Origin: Mya arenaria
Lineage: Eukaryota > Mollusca > Bivalvia > Myida > Myidae
Direction of reading: 5' to 3'
NCBI RefSeq assembly: GCF_026914265.1
Contig: NC_069138.1
Span: forward strand, 26,999,262-27,063,261
Length of the DNA stretch: 64,000 nucleotides
Both the position numbers and the translations under genes were made by a program. How positions within the stretch are numbered: position 1 is the stretch's first letter; each line of letters starts with the position of its first letter. This document shows positions 1 to 12,400 of this stretch, piece by piece. The notes below the pieces were generated by a model. The model worked only from the letters and a program-made list of their open reading frames with translations, had not been told where the DNA came from and searched no databases.

Positions 1-1190
1 CATCTCGGTGGACGCCGTCCAGGTCGGACTGATTTTCATTATATGACAGAACTTAAGAAAGAACTTATATAAAAGTACCATGGTGAAACTGAAATAGTTG
101 TTTCAATTTAATTAAACATGATTTCTCAAAACTACGCGAACCTTAATTATTTCTCTGCCAGGGTCAGTATTCAATATATGAAATTTTCTGATAACATAAA
201 ATTATTTATGGAATTGTTCAAACATTAATTTAGTTATATTTAACCATGTCAGCAGTAAGCTCCCGCATAAATTATTGCCTCAGCCAATCACCTTTGAGTT
301 TTATCTCAAGTGGCACTGAACAGCCAATCGCGATACGTTGTGCCATTACTGATATATTTTTAGAGTGGGCGAAAGCCTTGGCATTTTATTTTAGTTTTCA
401 CATATTCTTGGAAACGTTTGTAACTTTCACGGTTATTTACATATGCCATATATAGCTGTTTGTCCACCCAGATATGTATTTCGGGAAATGTTATTATACA
501 CATGCTATTGACTCTTGTGTTTTATTTTCAATATTTCGTAAAAAACACTTTTTACGGCATTAATAAATGCCCTATTTTCATTCAAAGCTTGTGTTACATT
601 TTCCCTTCATCCATACGTGTTCGACCCGTCCTGTGACTAAGTACCTTGACGTTGGACAATACATAAATATATATATATATATCATTAAATAGGTTTCCAT
701 TTAGCCTATTGGTCAGCTAAATATACATGCCAATCAAATTATTGTCTTAAGATTCTAAAATTAAACATAAGTTCAATCGAAGATGTTTATTGAAAACAAC
801 CCCAGGTCTTACGGCATTTGTTTCTTTATATACTTATATTTAGGATATCAATTGAATCAAATGCTTTCTGAAATCCAGTGCTAGTAATCAACTGAGGATG
901 GCACATATGTCGTGTCAGCAAACTATTATCTACCCACAACCTAGCGAACTACGGAAGTCTATCACACTAGACTTTGCTTTAGTATTGTATATTTTGTTTG
1001 AATAGTTTATTTTCTATAACGCAGTTAATTCAATCGTCTTGCCAGGTACAAACACCGTACGCTTTCTTCAGAAATATGTCATCAAATTCACATTTTTTAA
1101 GTTTTTTTGTGTCTCTTTTCAATTATGCGCCTTGAGTCAGGATTGTCCTTATTGTTAATTTTATAACTATATAGAAAACAAACTAACCAT
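1..1190. other. Left-edge intergenic DNA, no gene recognised
   Basis: AT-rich sequence with only short ORFs that show no family motif. Two CAGCCAATC boxes about 40 bp apart (near 281 and 321) resemble paired CCAAT boxes, but no transcript can be tied to them. A short (AT)n run lies near 668-683. Sequence similar to about 15.93-16.1 kb begins near 1190, which I take as the left end of the segmental duplication. Confidence 0.4.
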
Positions 1191-1389
1191 GTCAACTGGA
1201 TTCAACTGGACACCATCGTATCATGGAAATATGGTAAAGTTTTCTCAACGTGCTTTCAAGATGCCATTTAACGATGCGCTCAAGTAACATTGAAATATTG
1301 AAATAAAAAAAAATGTTTAGAACTCCACCCTCCCCCTCCCTCTGACGTTTTCAAAACATACAAATATCACCTTAATATTTCTGTTCGAC

Positions 1390-2200
1390 AAAACAGTGAT
1401 GGCACGATAAAACTATCGTGTCACGGAATTTAAAACTTATGTCCGCAATACACGGTGTCGCATATGACGTAATCTTGTTACAACTGTTATAACTGTAATT
1501 TGTCTGACGCTCACTTCGAAAGTCTCCAAGTAAAACAGCACACAATTTTAAGCAGGGGGTACACGTATTCCTAATCTGCAACGGTTTATGTGAGGTTTTG
1601 CAGTCTGATATGCAAGATGGCGGCAAAACAATGACAAAATGGGATTTTCGGAACCTGTTTTCGCCTTGTTAGTAGTTTAAAGTATATGTTTCCAAAATAT
1701 CATGACGCGCATTCAGCTCTACAAATACCATGCCTCCCTCGGCTTTTTATTTCATGCTTCTAGGTTACGGCATAAAAAGTTATTGAAGGAAAACCTTCGA
1801 TTAATATGTTGTTAACAAATGTGGGAAGCGAGAATTTGATACTTTTAAGGACGTTTAAGCTCCAAAAACACGTTTTTGCAATAGTTTCGTTTTTAACATT
1901 AGTTAAATGTGGTATTTCAATTTCCTGACAATTCCTTTGCTGTGCAAGAGCCTTCATGGTCATTGGTTTTTGGTTTAACCAAATAAATGTTTAGGCAATA
2001 TTTTGTAATTTTGTATCCTCGACGCATGTCAAAGCAGAATGTTTCATCAATATCTTTTGGTCAGTATCTATCACGTGACTGTCTTAAGGCTATACATTCG
2101 TTAATATTACATTACCTTACATATATCCATGCTGGATCGCCGCATTTAGAAATAAAACATTCTGGCAACAAAATGCGCTAAGGGCGATAAGCCTTAACGA
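1390..2200. other. Non-coding insertion flank next to LINE fragment
   Basis: This belongs to a block of about 3.1 kb (1390-4530) that is absent from the matching place in unit B (near 16120). No gene or recognisable repeat was seen here. It may be older flank or unrecognised insertion sequence on the 5' side of the truncated LINE. Confidence 0.3.
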
Positions 2201-4345
2201 AATTTCAGGATTATGAAGTGTTCTCTTGTAATGCTAAAGAGTCTGTTGTAGGAGGAAGATCAATGGGAGGTGTTGTTGTTATGATTAAGAGTCAGTTAAA
2301 TAAGCTTGTTAAAAGGATATGTAATGAGATTGAGTTTGGAGTGACGGTGTTATTTGATAAATCACTGTTTAATTGTGTCAGAGATGTATTGTTATTATCA
2401 GTGTACTCGCCTCCTGAAAACTCTCCTTTTTATGTTAAAAGTAATTATTCATGTTTGCAAAGACTAGAAAATTTGACTGCAGACATTAATTTAAAGTGTT
2501 ATGAACTACTACTGAGTGGTGATTTTAATGCAAAGAACCGGTAATTTGCCAGATTATATAACATTTGTCGAGGTACCAGAGCTTCATGATGTCAGGGATA
2601 TTCTTGAAGGAGATATCACAAGCATAAGGCAGTCGTGTGATTATTTTGTAAACAACTGTGAAAGACTTTTACTTAACTTTTGCAAGTCGTATTTTTGTTT
2701 CATTTTGAATGGACGACCTCTTAGAGATAACTGTGATAGAACATATGATAAATTTACATTTGTGAATCAAAACGAATGTAGTGTAATTGATTACTGTATG
2801 GCTACAAAAATGTTTCTGATTTAGCTGAGAATTTTACTGTTATTGATAGAGTAGAAAGTCCACACTTTCCAATATGTGTATCATTCGACATGTTTTTTGA
2901 GCAGATATTAAGAAATTAATGCTACACCTATTAAACGAAATAACCTAAATACTGATACAAAACCTGAATACATTGCAGAATTATCTACAGGCTATGAAAA
3001 TGGCATTCACCATTCTTTAGAGTCTTGTATTAATAATAGTGATAATGTTTATGATATAGTGGATAAATTAGAGCATGTTATTAAACTATGCAGTGAGAAA
3101 TTTGTATATACAATTAATCCAAGGAAAGTTAACCCAGGGCATAAGGTTTGGTTCGATTCAGAGTGCAAGAATGCGAAAAGAGAATCAACATTTGCATTAA
3201 GGCAGTTTCGTTTATCTCATAATGTTGTTTATCTTAATAGTTATTTACATAAGAAAAATATATTCAAGAATATGTGTAAACGAACACGATTAATACATGA
3301 GAAGCAATATTTATCAAATATTGAAAAAAAATGTTAATAATTCAAAATTGTTTTGGAATGAAATAAACAGAATGTCAAAGCCTGTTCCTACGGAATCGCC
3401 AATTGATATGAATACTTGGTACCAGCATTTTAAGTCTTTGTTTTCTTCTGACATTGGTGTAAATGGCGAGGAGGCTAGGGTACATGACGTAAATGTTTAT
3501 GACTTGGATGAGGTGGAAAATATTCTTTTAAATAGTCCTATATCGCAATTAGAGATTATAGACACTATTAAAAAACTGAATAAAGCGAGTGGAGGGTTTA
3601 TTCTACCTGTGCATATTGTCTATGGTATTGATATTTTACTACCATTTATCTGTAAACTATTTAATACATTATTTGCTTCAGGGTCATTTCCTGAAAAATG
3701 GTCTCATTGTATTATTGTACCATTGCACAAGAAAGGCAGTTTGGTTAATCCTAATAATTATAGAGGAATTTCACTTATTGATGTATGAAGTAAGATTGAT
3801 ATTACTATTGTTACCGCTCGTGTGACTTTTTATGTTGAAGCTTATAGTAGATTATCAGAAAGTCAGGCTGGTTTTAGAAAAGATTACTGTACTGCAGATG
3901 ATGCATTTGTATTATATGCTGTTATCACCAAATACCTACAAAGAAAACGAAAGCCTGTGTATGTTGCTTTTATAGATTTTAAAAAAGCATTTGACTCTGT
4001 TAACCGTTCATTATTGTATTATTGTTATATTGAATATGAATTCCATATTTTGTTGATATGTCCTCTATTTAATGTTTTAAGGAATGTTTATATTGCAAAA
4101 TACTATCGAGAAAACCCTACTATTGATAAATTTTATGATTTAATGTCTAGTACAAATGCTTTGAATATACGTAATTTAGCAATGTTTATTTATTATGCAT
4201 TTGAAGAAAGAAAATATTTTATGGACGTTTGACTTTGATATCATAACATGTCATTATCACTATCTATCATGATTGTTTGATATATGTATGCTATTGTGTT
4301 TGTGTATGGGCCGGAGGTCTTTTGAACAATAAACTTTGATAGGTA
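2200..4345 (+). pseudogene. Decayed CR1/L2-like LINE ORF2 (endonuclease + RT), 5'-truncated
   Basis: This is a non-LTR retrotransposon fragment. The frame at 2218-2544 shows the middle of an APE endonuclease (SGGVVVMIK-like stretch, YSPPENSPF, LLSGDFNA); 2516-2824 continues it in another frame (NECSVIDYCMA). Frames at 3059-3337, 3297-3788 and 3822-4232 hold the linker and reverse transcriptase: PLHKKGSLVNPNNYRGISLI, then SQAGFRKDYCTADDAF and FIDFKKAFDSVN. After KAFDSVN the sequence jumps to the C-terminal region (EFHILLICPLFN), so roughly 1 kb including the FADD active-site box is missing. The 3' end carries GGGCCGGAGG followed by CAATAAA, as in the LINE at 7470-12170, so the two belong to related subfamilies. 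At least three frameshifts plus the deletion make it inactive. Confidence 0.85.
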
Positions 4346-5460
4346 TCTTAAGCATGTACTTATAACGTGGTAGATATGTTACGAACAAAACGATATTGTA
4401 ATTTCAATATGCAATGGACATCAAATTGTTGCAAAGTATGTATATTTTCTATTAAAACAAAATTTAGAGTTAAAAATGCTACAAGTAAATTATTGCAAAT
4501 AATTGGCGAAATTATTGCAAATAATTGGCGTTGTAGCAACAGGTTGGCATTGAGAGTTAAATGATTGTACATAGTTACAACGTAGTGTGTGCAAAAAGTA
4601 TTTTTATCCCAAATAGTCATATTCTCATCTAACATCTTCTTCAGACTTCAAAGACCTGGTACATTTTTCAATTGTTTATGCTTCAAATAATCAAGGCAAG
4701 AATGGTTTTAATTCCGTGTTTTTTGCACTTAAATACACACAAAATAGTGTCTGAGAGAATTAAATCCAGAAATTCTGCAATGAAACTAGGCTTGATATAA
4801 ATAGATAGAATGGCTTTTCGTGTTTTAAACATGCCTTTGTTTTTCTATTATTAGAACTAATGTTTTTATAGAATTAGATTTAGATGTTGACGTATCTGGT
4901 TATCACCTTTTTACAGATTTTCTCAGGTTGTTTACTGCTTTTTTGTTTTAATAACATGATTTTGGTCGTATGTAATTATGATCTAATATTAATGGACGAC
5001 ACTCTTTTATTTGTTTTTATTAAAAAACGGTATGTTTCACTTTCGGTCATGTTTAACTTTTGTTTTAGAATACAGGCAAAAATATGATAATGACACCCTA
5101 AAACTATATAACAGTTGTGAACGATTTACGGAAATATTTTTAGGATAGCTTTTTTTAATATTATATGACCTGGCTAGTGTCAGATTATTATCAACTGATG
5201 TAATTGTTTTAGAAAAAATGTTAAGGTTTGTTAAAATACAATGACAATGTTAGTTGTCCATTTATATTTTCAAAGTTTTTATGAACATCATACATTGATA
5301 TACAATATAAACTGTGGCTGCCACAAGCAGGGATTATCCGACGATTTCTATGCTGGAAGTAAAAATACTTTAATTAGTGAAACCAAGCACTTTTTTTATT
5401 TAAAACAATACACAGCGAGAAAAACTTCCCATATAAATATTAGAACCACTGGCTATTTTC
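4346..5460. other. 3' flank of lectin A
   Basis: Non-coding sequence with a clear paralogue at 16130-16976 in unit B. No ORF is shared between the two copies, which argues against a gene here. A TTTATT (AATAAA on the minus strand) near 5395 is a possible polyadenylation signal for lectin A, about 65 bp beyond its stop codon. Confidence 0.5.
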
Positions 5461-6395
5461 TTACCCTTCATCTTGCTTTTCACAAATATACAGTCCAGGG
5501 ACATGACATTGGTAATCATTCCATGCACCAGCACTTATGACAATGGCACAGTTTTCATCGTTGTTGCGATTATTTGGTTCCCCGTGCCCCCAATTCGTGT
5601 ATTGTACTGGGGTTGATTCTTTGTCTCCCATCCAAAGCCACGTGCCTTCCTCTTGTACGTCAGACAGGGCAATCCAATACCAAGGCGCTGTAAGATGGGC
5701 AATAATATTGTTAAATAAATATAATAATTATAAAAATAACACATTCGGTGAAATAAACATTATTTCAGGTTAGCCACTCATCATTAAAATGCAAAATGTG
5801 TAAGTACATTTTAGATATCAAGATGTAAATTATGTTTATGTTTAATTTATATTGATGACCCATTATCTTATTTTTGCATGGATTACATTTTGAATAACCC
5901 CATAATGACGCTACTATTATGATATGATATATTAAAGGGAGGTAAAAAAACAAATTGTTATTATGATATGAAGCAATTTTATTAATTTGTCTCTTAGATT
6001 ATATAATGTATCTCTACAAAAAAACTTTCAGTGCAAACCTTAACAATACTCCGACTTCACAGTTTGTTAATACAACTAAGTAAAAGCATTTTTTCTATTA
6101 ATGTTGGATGGATTACCTTCAGTATAACACTGTTATCGCCTCAAAGCACCTCCTTAATTGGTACTCTTTTATAATTAATAAGCATTGTAATTGTTTTGCT
6201 GCATTAGATAGGGCAGCAACAATATTGGAACATGTAATTCAAAGGGTCAGCGCAATAGACATAGATATCACGGGACTTCTTCATTTATATGGAGTTTCAA
6301 CCGTTTTGCGCCGACATGCAATATTTTCAAGACGCAAAAGAGGATAAAGGAAATACATGTCTCAGTAGTTATAGTTAAAAATTAGTTGTAAAATA

Positions 6396-6436
<41 letters not shown>

Positions 6437-9400
6437 ACTTCTACATACTTTTAAGAACGTGCATTTGGTTTATCAGATAGGCATCTTCCTGTTGTGATTC
6501 TATCATCACCAGCGAGGCATGCATTGCCTGACACATTTGCTATAATATAGAAAGAAATTTTAAACATGTGTAAGCAATTACATCTTTGACCTTGCTTTGA
6601 TCAGAATATTAAAGCAAAGGCATAGCACTTCAGTTAAGTTCAACTGACTCGTTTTTCAAATGTTAAAAATGTGGTACTCGCTGTAGTTTAATTTGATATG
6701 TCTTGTGTCAGATTGGAATAAAAGCATAAGCCTTGGACATACGTGTGCATGACTTAAACACTGATATCAAAAGTTGCCGTACCGTCGGTGATTATTTAAA
6801 TCACAAACCAATCCCGTTTTGAAATGCAATCTTAGTTTAAGTATGTGAATGTCACAGATGATTATAGTCATTTCCAAAAAAAACATTGTTCTGACCCCGT
6901 TTTTGGTCAAGATGATTTTGTCCGTTGTCATGTAACGTGGTAAGGAATTGAAAAACAATTTTTCAATTTTCCGAAAAAAAATATTCTATGTTTAAAAAAA
7001 AATCATTTAACTTTGACAAAATAATCTACGATTAATTCAACTAATTTGTATTAATTACTTGGCCTAATGCAGTTCCAAACCGGCGTTATATATACACGGC
7101 CTCTAAACGCCAGCTCCACCACTTTACGGTGGTGCAAAGAAAAAGAGCTGTCGACACTTCCGTGGTGGAGTTGTGCCCTATGTTTACATGAACGAACGTG
7201 AGTATGATTTATATTTTATTTGATAATTTCATTTAACGGACATATTTCGAAAATCGGAGAATGTGGTACCGTGTAAGAACACTTCTACTGTAGACTGGTT
7301 ACTATTTCGTTTCATAATTGTGCAAACTGTGGTGTCAGGAGCTTTTCTCCCGAATCGGACTTTGAGATCTGCATATTTTGAGATCTGATTGCATAGCAAG
7401 TACATTTCGGTGCTTACACACCCCGTAAGAACATTCTCACGCATGCAAACATAAATGTTATGTATAACATAACATTACATAACATAATGTTTATTGCAGT
7501 ACAAGGCCTCCGGCCCAAAATACAAATATCAGAGAATTACATAATAGTGGTGACAGAGTTATGCATATATAAGTAGTATAAATATAAAACAGTATAATGC
7601 AAATATATCAGGAAAATATAACTATGATAGAAAACTATCGATCACGAATGAATTTCTCTCGAATAGCAAAAGCCTTTGCAATATAGTGTGCAACCAATAT
7701 AACACTTCGCCTATTGTAGTCTGATAATAGTTTGTAAAACAAGTGAAGCGTTATCATTCTATTTTCAAGTTGGTCATACAAGTACGTTTGTCTAACATCA
7801 TTATACAACGGACAGAGTAATAAAAAGTGGTATTCATCCTCTATAACATAGACATTTCGTTTCAAACAATAAGGACAAAACCTGAAGTCCCGATCAATGT
7901 TATCGTGTCGGCCTTTTTCAATTTGCAATACGTGACTAGAGCAACGAAAATTAGAAAACGTCTTTTTCAATATGAATGGTAGATCCATGGAAAGGTATCT
8001 TTCTGGGTTTAAAAGACTTTTATAATGTCTGTAGTGCAGCACTTTCGGAGAAGAATCAACAAATCCCTGCATCTTCTGCATTGCACAGTCTTTAAGTCTG
8101 CTTTTAAATAGCACAATAAAGTTTGTTATATTTCCTACTTCGCCAGCAATCCATGCAAAACAGAAACCATGTTCGAATAAAAGTATTTTCACTCCTGTGG
8201 CCCATGTTGCCTTGCCAGCACCATCTAACTCGCGAAGCATTAGATAACAGTTTTTAGGGTACCTATAGTTAGGCATGCTTATCAGTTTTGTCCAATACTT
8301 TACACAACGAGTCATATATATCACATTTAAAGGAAGTCTTCCACACTCGCTCAACGCTAAACAGTTAGAAACATTTCTATTTAGACATGCTATATATTTA
8401 CAAAAGCTTGTATGTACACGTTCGACATTTTCAATATGACAATATCCCCATAACTCAGATGAATAGCACAATATAGGTGCAACTATCGAATCAAACAATT
8501 TGAATGCATCCTTCGACTGAAAGTATCCAAAACGTTTCTGAAACGCATATATATTTGACACTGCCTTCGTAGCCTGCAGTCTAAGTGTATTTTGAGTTTT
8601 AGTCCATGATAATGTAGGCGTAAAAAACGCCCCGAGATACTTATAACATGAAACTACGTCAACTTGGTTTCCGTTATAGTACCATTTTTCATCTGCTCTA
8701 AGTTGTCCACCTCGCCTGAATACCATAACCTTGGATTTGTCAATGTTGATTTTCATCCCAGTTATGTTACAAAACTCTTCAATGTAATTAATTTGTCTTT
8801 GTAAATTTTGTTTTGTGTCTGCAACACCTGCTACGTCATCAGCAAACATGAAAGCATACATATCATCAATGTTGTCATTTATGTAAATTCCAGACTCGCA
8901 TTTCAGCTTTAGGAACTCGACTAGATCAATAATAAACAATGAAAAAAAACATCGGAGAACTTACACAGCCCTGTTTTGTGCCTATTGAACATTTAAAGTA
9001 CCGCGTCAGTCCGTTTTTAACCTTTACACATGATTTCAAGTTCCTGTACATACACTGAAATATTATCAGGAATTTACTGTTCTCTTGTATGCCTTTTCTT
9101 GATAAGCTTCTCCATAAGTTCTCGTGTATACAGGAGTCAAAGGCCTTGAAAAAGTCGATATAAAAAACGTACATTCTCCCCTTCTTTCGACACAAGTATT
9201 TTTGAATAACAGCATGTAAATTAAAAATATTGTCTATTGTCGAGTATTTCTTCCGAAACCCAGCCTGAGATTCGCTCACAACCCCGTTATCTTCACACCA
9301 CCGTGACAGTCTCTTATTCAAAATATTGGTAAATATTTTACTTATGCTTGAAATAAGCGAAATCGCCCTGTAATTATTTGGCTCGTCCTTAGACCCCTTT

Positions 9401-12400
9401 TTGTGCAACGGTACAATGATACTCCATTCAACAGGGAATACACCGCTATCGTATATATGGTTAAATAATTCCCGTAAATACGGTAAAATAATTCCACTGG
9501 TATTCTTTATCATTTCTATGCATAATCCGTCATTTCCAGGGCTACAATCTTTTTTTAACGTAGTTATACCTAATAATATTTCATCGTTAGTTATCTCCCT
9601 TTCTAGTTCATTTGCATTTATATCACGTGCAAGCTCCTCAAACGCGTTTTGTTCATCTTGTGTGTAAACAATATTTGTTTCACTATATAAGTCTGAAAAA
9701 TATTCTACCCATGTTTCAGGTGATATATTGTTATCTTTTACAACATTTATTTTATTCGATTTCTTAACTTGCCGCCAGAACTCTTTCGGGTTGTTTCGAG
9801 AGTCAATCAGTTTTTCTCTGTTAGATCTCTCCGCTGCCTCCTTTTTTGATCTTCATATATTTTTAAATGCATTTCTAGCGTCAATATACTTTTGTAAATC
9901 TTCACTATTGTTCGATATTCGATAAAGACGTAAAAGTTTGTATTTTGTCTATTTAGCCGTATCACAAGCTTTGCACCACCAGTCCGGCTGCTCGTTTTCA
10001 ACAGTCATACGCGAAGACCCATTTTGCCTAACACACATGTCTTCACCAGCGTTTTTGAATACATCTATAAATGCACTAAGCTTATCAACTAGATTTGTTG
10101 TTACTACAATATTTACGAACGATTCGTATAATGTTGAAAATTTTCTCATAAAGTTATCTTTGCACTCGTCGCGCCATTTGTACTTAACGTACTTACGAAT
10201 CTGGTCGCCTTCGTTATAACACTGTAGTCTAAACGTGTTGGTTTTCAATGTACAATAGAGCGGGAAATGATCGGAAAAATCTGCTACATCGACACCAAAT
10301 TCACAATAATGCTCAAATAACTCAGTTGAAGCAACAATATAATCGACCACACTTTTTCCGTTATTAGCCATACAAGTGAAATTTCCCTCCTTGTCATCAA
10401 AGAGACGACCATTTAATAAATGCACGTCATGGGTACAGCATAATTCAATAAGTGGTAACCCAAATTTGTTTAACATTAAGTATTTTGTGCTACGCGGTAA
10501 ACAAAACTCATCTCCAGGATAGTCTGTTTTTGTATTATAAATATAGTCAACATTGTCTTGTGGAATGAAGTCAATTATATCTTTTAGACGTGCATTTAAG
10601 TCCCCGGCTAATAATAATAATGTATCCGGAAATACTGATTTAATAAGTGTAAGTTTATCATTTAGTAAGGAAATCCCGTCATTTTCATCATTTTCATAGA
10701 GACTGAACCCTCCGGTGATGCATATGTAAATATCATTATAAGGTCTTTTTGTAAGCAAAGTAAATCCTTTTTCACATACAAAACGATGCAGTCCTTAAAC
10801 TCTTCATATATTCTCGTGATCATTTCAGTTTGACAAAAAGTTTCACTAGTACACCGCCTGAATTACGGATACTACCTTTTCGTTGGGTTCTAATACTCTC
10901 AAAAACTGAATAACCACTCAAAATATCATTAAACTCATTACGCTTTGATTGCCAAGTCTCATACAAAGCAATAATGTCAAATTGTTTAACATAATTCACA
11001 AAATCTAAATCATTTACATAGACCTCTTATATTAAGAGAACATAGTTTCAAATGGCGATCAAATGATATGTATTTTGGGCCTTGGCCACACCCCTATTTC
11101 TTAACAGGGACGGGCTTTTTCTGAGTTTCGTCGAATTCATACACTGAATTTTCCACTACAAGTTTATCATGTTTGAAGTGAGCGCGTTTCCTCTCTGCAA
11201 TGCATTGTTTAAAGAAAGGATACAACCCCGACCTCGCCCGCGCAATTCTAGGTGGTAAATCTTCGCCGATCCTGAAATCGAGTTCGCCCTCGCGTCGCTT
11301 CTCCCGGAAGGCCGACAGTACCCGATCACGGTCTTGAAGAAGTGCGAAACGCACAATAATTGGGCGGCTTCCGGTTCTTGACGGTATCCGGAACACGTCA
11401 TCAAATAGGATTGATTCCGCATTTAAGTTTAATTGCTCAGTTAAAATTGACCTTAATTTATCTAATCTAATAGATCTAGTTTCGTTTTGATCATCTGGTA
11501 TATTGAAAACCTTCAGATTATTTCGTTTTGCTTGAGTTTCAAGTTGTTCCTGTTTGTTTTGATATGTTGAAGAACTGAGTTCAACTTGGTTTAAACGCTC
11601 AGAGAGATTATTAACAGAAAGCACTAGACTATCATTTTGTTTCTTTAATTCCCTGTTTTCCGCTTTTAACTCGCTAACTTTTTGTTCCAATGTATCAAAT
11701 TTGGTGTTAATTTGTTTTACATCCTGACGTATCTCTAGTAGTAGCAGGCCTACGTTCAAGTCCCCGAGGTCACCACGGTTGCCGCTGATATCCGTCTCCG
11801 GGTTGTCAGTATCCGAGATCCCCGCTGGATCCCGGAAGTCGACAGGTAGGAGTATGTCTTTTAAGGTCATTTGGCTACTAGACCTCAAGGATGCGCGTGA
11901 CGACCGGGTCTGAGACGAAGATATTTCCACTTCCGGGCCGATAGCCTCATTACGATCTCGTGCTGTGTTGCCGCTGCAACCTGCTTTTGGGGGTCCGGGA
12001 TGTGGTTCTACACATTGTGCCAACAGCAGATAAAAGAGCACCAACCTTATGCCTAATGATAGACCAAGGGGCTTTAATGTCTGGAAAGACATTTTAGACT
12101 TTGATGGCTGGCTAAAAGTTCCTATTTTGGCACGCCACTGTTGTACTGAGATTCCCATTTTGAAATATATGAACGTAAACGTTTCTTAGTTTTGAATGTA
12201 AATACAGATCAAAAGTCAGTGTTTGTGTGATCGTGTATTGGTATTATCAACAACATACCGGCTTAGTATCCATATTGAACATTTGCACAAAACAGCTGTC
12301 CACTACTCCGTGACCATCGCTCACTAAAATACCGGCTATTGTCCAGTCAATTGTCCATTCCATTCCATTGTTTTGCAAATAAATGACCACAAAAGCCAAT

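Noticed and set aside
246-455. 69-aa ORF near the left edge
   Set aside because: No motif, AT-rich context, no supporting signals apart from CCAAT-like boxes.
7229-7444. 71-aa ORF, and its 89-aa partner at 12855-13124, as a conserved protein
   Set aside because: The two are the same inverted repeat read inward; their similarity is that of repeat DNA and there is no family motif.
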